Part shown: piece after piece, positions 58,480-64,000 of the stretch | Numbering within the stretch: the stretch's first letter is position 1 | Layout of the letters: each line of letters begins with the position of its first letter | Assembly (NCBI RefSeq): GCF_001428745.1 | Contig: NZ_LMIO01000002.1 | Coordinates: forward strand, 186,001 to 250,000 | Direction: 5' to 3' | DNA: 64,000 nucleotides | Source: Leifsonia sp. Root227 | GTDB taxonomy: Bacteria; Actinomycetota; Actinomycetes; Actinomycetales; Microbacteriaceae | The notes under the pieces: model-generated | Told to the model about the DNA's origin: nothing | Databases searched by the model: none | The model's input: the letters and a program-made list of their open reading frames with translations, nothing else | Program-made: the position numbers and the translations under genes

Positions 58480-59157
58480 TCAGCGGCCGCGGCGCGGCTT
58501 GCGCGAACGCGCGACGGGGCGCTTGCCCTGCTTCGCGCCTGGGCGGTTCTGGCTCTTCGTCGCGCGCGGGGCCTTCTTGGCGTCCTGCTTGGCGGCGTCC
58601 GCCTGCGCGGCGGCGACGTCGGGGTTCCGGGAGCTGTGGGCGGTGCGGCCGCGGACGATGCCGATGAACTCGTCGACCAGCTCGTGCTGTGCATCCCGTG
58701 GCCAGGCGAGGCCGACCCTGCTGGGCTCCGCGTCCTCCAGCGTCATCGCCACCACGTCTTTGCGACGCAGCGCCTTCGCCACCGACTGTGGCACGACGGC
58801 GATGCCGTCGCCCGCCGCGATGCTGCGGAACATCGCCTCCGACGGCACGCCGTCGATGCGCGGCTGGTCGTCGAGGTCGGCCAGGTGCAGCTTCTTCTCC
58901 AGGGTGAGCAGGTGCTCGTGGTGCATCGCGACCACGATGTCCTCCGCGTACAGCGGGATCAGGTGCAGGCCGTCCGTGTCGACGGGCTCGCGCACGAACG
59001 CCATGTCAGCGCCGCCCGTCTCGATGGCGTCGCGCTGCTCCGCGTCTGCCACGCGGGTCACGACGAGCTGCACCTCCGGGTGCCGCTGCTCGAAGACGCG
59101 GGTCCATTTGCCGACGGTCACGCCGAGGGGGAAGACGATCGTGAACGTAGACGGCAT
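58480..59157 (-). CDS. LysR-effector-domain-like protein without DNA-binding domain
   Basis: A 225-residue protein similar to the substrate-binding half of LysR regulators: PSTFTIVFPLGVTVGKWTRV, then FEQRHPEVQLVVTRV, GADMAFVREPVDTDGLHLIP and AAGDGIAVVPQSVAKAL. No helix-turn-helix is present. The C-terminal ~45 residues are Lys/Arg-rich (RATKSQNRPGAKQGKRPVAR), which might bind nucleic acid. ATG 59157 lies 6 nt after TACCCT. It is divergent from a DUF5997 gene, a pairing I recall from other actinobacteria; function unknown. Confidence 0.78.
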   Translation of the reverse strand: MPSTFTIVFPLGVTVGKWTRVFEQRHPEVQLVVTRVADAEQRDAIETGGADMAFVREPVDTDGLHLIPLYAEDIVVAMHHEHLLTLEKKLHLADLDDQPRIDGVPSEAMFRSIAAGDGIAVVPQSVAKALRRKDVVAMTLEDAEPSRVGLAWPRDAQHELVDEFIGIVRGRTAHSSRNPDVAAAQADAAKQDAKKAPRATKSQNRPGAKQGKRPVARSRKPRRGR

Positions 59158-59163
59158 CCTCCG

Positions 59164-59169
59164 AGGGTA
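59164..59169 (-). promoter_or_regulatory. -10 box, leaderless start of the LysR-effector-like gene
   Basis: TACCCT on the minus strand, 6 nt before ATG 59157; mirrors TACCCT at 59179 on the plus strand. Confidence 0.6.
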
Positions 59170-59178
59170 GCGAACGGA

Positions 59179-59184
59179 TACCCT
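59179..59184 (+). promoter_or_regulatory. -10 box, leaderless start of the DUF5997 gene
   Basis: TACCCT, then 7 nt, then ATG 59192. Confidence 0.6.
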
Positions 59185-59191
59185 TGAAACC

Positions 59192-59584
59192 ATGAGCGCC
59201 CAGAAGAAGCCCCAGACGATGAAGGCGGCGACCGCCGCGAAGAAGCTGGGGATCTACCTCCCGGCCGCCCCAGCAGAGTTCCAGGACGGCGAGATCAGCC
59301 GCACCGAGTTCGACGAGCTCGCCGCCAACCCGCCGGAGTGGCTGGCGACGCTGCGTGCGGATGGACCGCATCCACGGGATGTTGTCGCCCACAAGCTCGG
59401 CGTCTCCAACTCCGGTCTCGCCCGCGGCGGCGTCACGGAGGCGCTCACCACCGCCCAGATCAAGGCGCTCCTGGAGGAGCCTCCTGCGTGGCTCGTCACA
59501 GAGCGCGCTACGCAGGCCGCCGTGCACGCGGAGAACGCGCGCGTCAAGGCCCGCAACGCCGAGCGCGCGGCGCGCACCGACTGA
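59192..59584 (+). CDS. DUF5997 family protein
   Basis: A 130-residue protein. KAATAAKKLGIYLPAAPAEF, FDELAANPPEWLATLRADGP and DVVAHKLGVSNSGLARGGVT are the conserved blocks of DUF5997. The last 25 residues are Arg/Ala-rich. The TTAQIKALLEEPPAWLVTER segment repeats the motif PPxWL seen earlier, suggesting an internal duplication. It is divergent from the LysR-effector-like gene with back-to-back leaderless promoters. Confidence 0.82.
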   Translation: MSAQKKPQTMKAATAAKKLGIYLPAAPAEFQDGEISRTEFDELAANPPEWLATLRADGPHPRDVVAHKLGVSNSGLARGGVTEALTTAQIKALLEEPPAWLVTERATQAAVHAENARVKARNAERAARTD

Positions 59585-59593
59585 GCGCAGCTC

Positions 59594-60052
59594 TCAGTTC
59601 GAGCCGGATGCGTCGCCCCCGGCGCCGCCGCTCGCTTCACCGGAGCGCGCGGCCCTGCTTCCAGCACCGGAGCGAGCCGCCGCCCTGCCGATGACCTCCG
59701 GTCCCGTGACGAGGGCGCGGCGCCACGGCGCGACGCCGTCGATCTCGATCTGCAGGGAGAAGCTCAGCACGGTCCTGATGAGGACGATCAGCGCGAGCAC
59801 CAGGGCGTCGGTGAGGGACGGCGTCGACGTGACCGTCCTGACCAGGTCGGCGGCCACCAGGACCTCCAGGCCGAGCAGGATCACGCCGCCGAAGCTCTGC
59901 CTGAGCGTCGTGAAGGCGGTCGCGCCGCTGCGCGACACCACCCAGGCGCGGATCGCGATGCCGACGGCGACGACGAACCCGATGGCCATCGCGCTGACGC
60001 CGACCACCTCGAAGGCGATGGCGATGGTCTCGAAGAAGGCGTGACCTGACAT
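59594..60052 (-). CDS. DUF1622 family membrane protein
   Basis: A 152-residue protein with three hydrophobic segments (residues ~8-35, 50-70, 85-105) and a Gly/Ala/Ser-rich tail. FTTLRQSFGGVILLGLEVLV and ALIVLIRTVLSFSLQIEIDG are typical of DUF1622. ATG 60052 lies one base after the stop of the APC permease gene, so they form an operon. Function unknown; possibly an accessory to the transporter. Confidence 0.83.
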   Translation of the reverse strand: MSGHAFFETIAIAFEVVGVSAMAIGFVVAVGIAIRAWVVSRSGATAFTTLRQSFGGVILLGLEVLVAADLVRTVTSTPSLTDALVLALIVLIRTVLSFSLQIEIDGVAPWRRALVTGPEVIGRAAARSGAGSRAARSGEASGGAGGDASGSN

Positions 60053-60053
60053 G

Positions 60054-62057
60054 TCAGGACACGTGGACGGCTGGTCGGCGCTTGACGTCGCGCTCCGCCT
60101 CGCGGAGCACCTCGCGGGTGACGGGCGCGACCTCGCCGACGCCGGTGATGAGGAAGCGGAACATGTTGGAGATGGGGTTGCCCTCCGTCCACTCGAAATA
60201 GATCGTTGGCACGATCCCTGTCACGTCGCGGATCTCCAGCAGCACGGCCGCGATCGTGTTCGGCACGTTTCCCGCCTTCACCTGCAGCACCCGGTAGCCG
60301 TGCTTGACCACGCCGTGCACCACCAGGTCCTCCTCGAAGTCGGAGGAGTCGGAGCGGTAGACCTCGATGAAGATGGTGCGCGAGCGCTGCGGGATGTGGC
60401 TGAACTTGCGCTCGTCCTTGTTCTTCTGCTCGTACTCCGTGTTGGTGTCGACGTCCGGTTCGTGCGAGATGATGCGGATCTCGCCCTCCTCCGCGTCTTC
60501 GAGCACGAAGTCGAGCGCTGTCACGTCGAGCGTCACGCTCGTCGCCCTGAGCTGGAACGAGCGGCCGATGCGGGACACGATCGAGATGGTGAGGATACCG
60601 ATGATGAACAGGCTTGCGATGCGCAGGCCGTCCGGCCGCTCGAAGATGTTGGCGATGGTCGTGTAGACGAAGATCGCGGTGATGATCGCGAACGCGATCG
60701 TCCGTTTCCGCTGCTTCTTCCTGAGCGCCGACAGCGTGACGGCGAGGGAGGCGGAGGTGATCAGCACGAGCACGCCTGTCGCGTATGCGCCGCCCTGCGC
60801 ATCCACGCCGGCCTGGAAGACGAGCGTGATGATGAACGCGATGAGCGTGAACACCAGCACCAGCGGCCGCACGGCGCGCGCCCACTGCGGCGCCATGCCG
60901 TAGCGCGGCAGGTAGCGCGGCACCAGGTTGAGGAGGCCGGCCATCGCCGACGCCCCGGCGAACCACAGGATGAGGATGGTGCTGAGGTCGTAGACGGAGC
61001 CGAAGACGCTGCCCAGGTATTCGTGCGCCAGGTAGGCGAGCGCGCGCCCGTTAGCCTGGCCGCCGGACTGGAACTCCTTCTGCGGGATCAGCAGCGTGGT
61101 GGTGAAGCTCGACGTGATCAGGAAGCAGCTCATGATGATGGCCGCCGTGGTCAGCAGGCGACCGGCGCCCCGGATGCGCCCCTGCGGGTGCTCGGGGTCG
61201 TCGTCCGGCTTGCCCTTGATCTGCGGCATCACGGCGACCCCGGTCTCGAAGCCGGACAGGCCGAGGGCGAGCCGGGGGAAGACGAGCAGCGCGATGGCGA
61301 TGACCATCAGCGGATCGCCGTGCTGCGTGTTCAGCGCCTGCCACCAGTCGTCGATGGCGCTGACGTGCTGGAACACCTCGACGATGGAGGTGCCGACCAC
61401 GATCACGTTCAGGGCGAGATACACCGCGACCAGCACGACGGCGATGCCGATGGCCTCCTTGAAGCCTTTCAGGAACACCGCACCGAGCAGGGCGAGCAGG
61501 AACAGCGTGATGCCGACCTGGTTGCCGTGGAACCACGACGGCGTGAACGGGTTCTCGATCGCGTGCGCCGTGGCGTCGGCCGCCGAGAGGGTGATCGTGA
61601 TCATGAAGTCGGTGGCGGCGAAGCCGAGCAGCACGAGCACGAAGAGCTTGCCTGCCCACCAGGGCAGCAGCCGCTCGAGCATCGCGATCGAGCCTGACCC
61701 CTTGAAGCTCTCACGCGCGACCCTGCGATACACCGGCAGCGCACCGAGCAGGGTGAGGGCGACGAGCACGAGGGTCGCGAACGGCGAGACCACGCCGGCG
61801 GCGAGGGCGGCGATGGCGGGCTGGTAGCCGAGGGTGGAGAAGTAGTCGACGCCGGTGAGGCACATGACCTGCCACCAGGAGTGCTGCCGTTCCGGCTTCC
61901 TGCCGTGCGGCCCCTGGTGCGTCCCGCGCTCGTCGACCAGGCCGGAGAGCAGCCAGTGCCGGAACGCCCCGCCGCTCGACCGGGGCTGGGGCTCGTGCGC
62001 CTGCCCGGGAGCTGGGGCGGGGCTGGTCGGCGTCTGCTCCGCAGAAGTGCTGGACAT
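60054..62057 (-). CDS. APC family permease
   Basis: A 667-residue transporter with about 12 membrane segments after a ~60-residue Pro/Ala-rich cytosolic N-terminus. Membrane core segments such as [20 protein letters not shown] and [20 protein letters not shown] belong to the APC amino-acid/cation superfamily. The last ~170 residues are soluble. ATG 62057 follows AAGGAA at good distance; the track start 22 codons upstream lacks a site. Substrate is unknown; amino acids or potassium are possible. Confidence 0.85.
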   Translation of the reverse strand: MSSTSAEQTPTSPAPAPGQAHEPQPRSSGGAFRHWLLSGLVDERGTHQGPHGRKPERQHSWWQVMCLTGVDYFSTLGYQPAIAALAAGVVSPFATLVLVALTLLGALPVYRRVARESFKGSGSIAMLERLLPWWAGKLFVLVLLGFAATDFMITITLSAADATAHAIENPFTPSWFHGNQVGITLFLLALLGAVFLKGFKEAIGIAVVLVAVYLALNVIVVGTSIVEVFQHVSAIDDWWQALNTQHGDPLMVIAIALLVFPRLALGLSGFETGVAVMPQIKGKPDDDPEHPQGRIRGAGRLLTTAAIIMSCFLITSSFTTTLLIPQKEFQSGGQANGRALAYLAHEYLGSVFGSVYDLSTILILWFAGASAMAGLLNLVPRYLPRYGMAPQWARAVRPLVLVFTLIAFIITLVFQAGVDAQGGAYATGVLVLITSASLAVTLSALRKKQRKRTIAFAIITAIFVYTTIANIFERPDGLRIASLFIIGILTISIVSRIGRSFQLRATSVTLDVTALDFVLEDAEEGEIRIISHEPDVDTNTEYEQKNKDERKFSHIPQRSRTIFIEVYRSDSSDFEEDLVVHGVVKHGYRVLQVKAGNVPNTIAAVLLEIRDVTGIVPTIYFEWTEGNPISNMFRFLITGVGEVAPVTREVLREAERDVKRRPAVHVS

Positions 62058-62163
62058 CGAGTTCCTTCGTTCTCGCGCAGAACGTCGCGCAACTGAATTG
62101 TACGCATCAGGAGATCGCGCCACCGCGCGCGAATGACGCCGAATCAGCGGGTTTCGCCGATCG

Positions 62164-63699
62164 TTACCAAGCCGAGGTGCGGTAGTCCTTGAGGAACACT
62201 CCGTAGAGGTCTTCTCCGGCCTCTCCGCGCACGATCGGGTCGTACACGCGGGCCGCTCCGTCGACGAGGTCGAGCGGGGCGTGGAAGCCCTCCTCCGCCA
62301 GGCGCACCTTGGTGTAGTGCGGTCGCTCGTCGGTGATCCAGCCGGTGTCGACGGCCGTCATCAGGATGCGGTCGGTCTCGAACATCTCGCCTGCGCTGGT
62401 GCGGGTGAGCATGTTGAGCGCCGCCTTCGCCATGTTGGTGTGCGGGTGGCCTGGGCCCTTGTACCTGCGGCCGAAAACGCCCTCCATCGCGGAGACGTTG
62501 ACGATGTACGCGCGTCCCGTGCCTGTTTCCGTGCCGGTCGCTGCCGCCATGGATGCGCGCAGCCTGCTGATCAGCAGGAACGGCGCCGTGGTGTTGCAGA
62601 GCTGCACCTCGAGCATCTCCAGCGGGTCCACATCCTGGACCGCCTGCGTCCAGCTGTTGACGGTGTGCACGTCCGGCACCAGACCGCCCGCGTCGATCGC
62701 GCTGCCGTCGGCGTGCTTGGCGAGCGACGACGAGCCTGGCGCCATCGCGAGCGCTGCGAGTTCGTCCGCGGTCAGCGCCGACGGGCCGGCGAGCTCGGCG
62801 ACCGTGCCCGCGACGTGCGCGGCCGACAGCAGGGGATGCGCGGCGACGGACGCCTCGAGCGCGTGCGGGTGCGGGTCCGCCGTGTGACCGAACGTCTCCA
62901 TCTCCGGCAGCGGGCCGTCCGGCAGCGGCTGCGTCTCCGCCTCGGCGAGGAGAGAGTACGCGCCGGCCGAACGGCGGACGGTCTGCGCCGCGTTGTTGAT
63001 GAGGATGTCGAGCGGGCCGTGCGCGGCAACGGAGTCTGCCAGCGCGATCACCTGGGCGGGGTCGCGCAGGTCGATGCCGACGACGCGGAGGCGGTGCAGC
63101 CACTCTCCGGAGTCCGGAAGCTGGGAGAACCGGCGGACTGCATCCCTGGGGAACCGGGTGGTGATGGTGAGGTGCGCGCCGTCGCGCAGCAGGCGCAGCG
63201 CGATGTGCATCCCGATCTTGGCGCGGCCCCCGGTGAGGAGGGCGCGCTTGCCGGTGAGGTCGGTGCGGGCATTGCGCTTGGCGTGGCTGATGGCAGCGCA
63301 GTCCGGGCAGAGCTGGTGGTAGAAGGCGTCGACCAGCGTGTAGTGCTGTTTGCAGATGTAGCAGGCGCGCGACTTCAGCAGGGTGCCTGCGCTCGCACCC
63401 TCCGCACTGGTGGAGAGGTCGAGCCCGCGGGTCTCGTCGTCGATGCGGTCCGGTGCTCCGGTGGCGGTGGCGGCGACGACGGCCTTGTCCGCCTCTGCGA
63501 CGGCGCGGCGGATCTCCTTGCGCCTGGCCTGCTTGACGGCCTTGAACATGTGCGCGGTCGCGCGGCGGACGGTGATGAAGTCCGGGTGCTCCTCGTCGAG
63601 CTCGTGCAGGTTCTCGAGCACGCGCAGGGCCGCGGCGAGGTCGGCGGGGTCGACGCGCGGCGCGTCGGGGGAATCGAGCGGGGAGGAGTCGGGGAGCAC
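62164..63699 (-). CDS. Unusual SDR-family protein with N-terminal zinc finger
   Basis: A 511-residue protein. Residues ~115-135 hold Cys-x2-Cys pairs ([16 protein letters not shown]). A short-chain dehydrogenase domain follows with [31 protein letters not shown] and [11 protein letters not shown] ~100-residue insert separates the cofactor part from the catalytic part. The YxxxK motif reads [10 protein letters not shown], with Thr where the catalytic Tyr is expected. GTG 63699 lies 6 nt after TAGAAT. It may bind NAD(P) and RNA or protein rather than act as a normal reductase. Confidence 0.8.
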   Translation of the reverse strand: MLPDSSPLDSPDAPRVDPADLAAALRVLENLHELDEEHPDFITVRRATAHMFKAVKQARRKEIRRAVAEADKAVVAATATGAPDRIDDETRGLDLSTSAEGASAGTLLKSRACYICKQHYTLVDAFYHQLCPDCAAISHAKRNARTDLTGKRALLTGGRAKIGMHIALRLLRDGAHLTITTRFPRDAVRRFSQLPDSGEWLHRLRVVGIDLRDPAQVIALADSVAAHGPLDILINNAAQTVRRSAGAYSLLAEAETQPLPDGPLPEMETFGHTADPHPHALEASVAAHPLLSAAHVAGTVAELAGPSALTADELAALAMAPGSSSLAKHADGSAIDAGGLVPDVHTVNSWTQAVQDVDPLEMLEVQLCNTTAPFLLISRLRASMAAATGTETGTGRAYIVNVSAMEGVFGRRYKGPGHPHTNMAKAALNMLTRTSAGEMFETDRILMTAVDTGWITDERPHYTKVRLAEEGFHAPLDLVDGAARVYDPIVRGEAGEDLYGVFLKDYRTSAW

Positions 63700-63705
63700 C
63701 GGAGA

Positions 63706-63711
63706 ATTCTA
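63706..63711 (-). promoter_or_regulatory. -10 box, leaderless start of the SDR gene
   Basis: TAGAAT on the minus strand, 6 nt before GTG 63699. It overlaps the end of the DUF6510 gene. Confidence 0.55.
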
Positions 63712-63984
63712 CGCGGTGGCGCCTGGACGCACTTCCAGCCAGCTCAGCCCGCGCAGGTCGATGCACACCCGCTCGCGCTCTTCGACGGCCACGAGGAGCA
63801 CATCCCCGCACACCGAGCAGCGGACCACCAGCCCGTGATCGTTCGGGTACACCCGCGCGACGGCGACGACGGCCTCGTCTCCGCAGCTCGCACACCGCCC
63901 GACCGCACTGGTGATGTCGACGGCGAACACCTCGGAGAGGAGTCCGGCCGCCGCGTTTCCGTCGAGGTAGTCCTGGTCGGTCAT
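63709..63984 (-). CDS. DUF6510 family zinc-ribbon protein
   Basis: A 91-residue protein with two Cys-x2-Cys pairs (GRCASCGDEAV and VRCSVCGDVLL), a zinc ribbon of the DUF6510 type. It ends in IDLRGLSWLEVRPGATA. ATG 63984 lies near the window edge. It is upstream of and in line with the SDR gene, 10 bp apart, so the two zinc proteins may be co-expressed. Function unknown. Confidence 0.8.
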   Translation of the reverse strand: MTDQDYLDGNAAAGLLSEVFAVDITSAVGRCASCGDEAVVAVARVYPNDHGLVVRCSVCGDVLLVAVEERERVCIDLRGLSWLEVRPGATA

Positions 63985-64000
63985 GACGCGCCTCCGATTC

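Noticed and set aside
1-64000. CRISPR arrays, insertion sequences, prophage or integrase genes, tRNA or rRNA genes
   Set aside because: Looked for regularly spaced repeats, transposase or integrase motifs and RNA gene features; none seen.

Overview
The window is GC-rich, densely packed actinobacterial chromosome. Gene content and order (proS, nusA-ylxR-infB-rbfA, truB-ribF, dxr-rseP-ispG), many GTG starts, TANNNT -10 boxes and many start codons lying 6-8 nt after the -10 box point to Microbacteriaceae, probably near Leifsonia. The family is inferred from these features, not from a database search. No rRNA, tRNA, CRISPR array, prophage or insertion sequence was seen. No gene-free stretch exceeds 180 bp; the longest are 49583-49761, 50670-50840 and 25865-26013.

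Layout. 1-3168: polyamine-type ABC transporter (end of the binding protein, ATPase, two permeases). 3250-7114: thiamine-precursor ECF transporter ykoFEDC under a TPP riboswitch. 7191-9544: asparaginase and a GABA aminotransferase. 9582-13972: OsmC protein, CGNR zinc-finger protein, acyltransferase, secreted Cys-rich protein and a second GABA aminotransferase. 14065-20974: FKBP lipoprotein, dxr, rseP, ispG, a secreted SGNH hydrolase and an RNB ribonuclease. 21068-29758: proS, a DUF559 nuclease-like gene bracketed by palindromes, a DUF1206 membrane protein, then nusA-ylxR-infB-rbfA. 29834-34622: mutY, a kinase-like protein without a P-loop, a ketopantoate reductase, and a divergent MFS pump/TetR pair. 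34619-38586: truB, two small membrane proteins, ribF and an MFS transporter. 38672-44096: ROK kinase, SorC regulator and a deoC-aldehyde dehydrogenase operon. 44233-49582: SGNH hydrolase, M20 peptidase, macrodomain protein, CsoR-family regulator and, divergently, copZ-copA. 49762-64000: degenerate RbsD/FucU protein, SNF2 helicase, CYTH protein, phosphofructokinase, quinone oxidoreductase, a frameshifted FMN dehydrogenase, a LysR-effector-like/DUF5997 pair, APC permease, unusual SDR and DUF6510.

The strongest unexplained signal is a family of four 60-bp intergenic palindromes (10059, 29767, 38597, 44830). They align without gaps, share an invariant off-centre GGCGTGTCGC, show compensatory changes in the stem, and all lie between convergent genes. 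A second, 49-bp palindrome family brackets the DUF559 gene, whose 3' end carries a frameshifting 20-bp tandem duplication. Other points: a displaced copy of the nusA 3' end, a -10 box in the loop of a 17-bp palindrome at the riboswitch promoter, an apparently leaderless 11-codon uORF coupled to its downstream gene, paired operators between the pump and its TetR regulator, and a CsoR-type regulator with C-H-H instead of C-H-C ligands.
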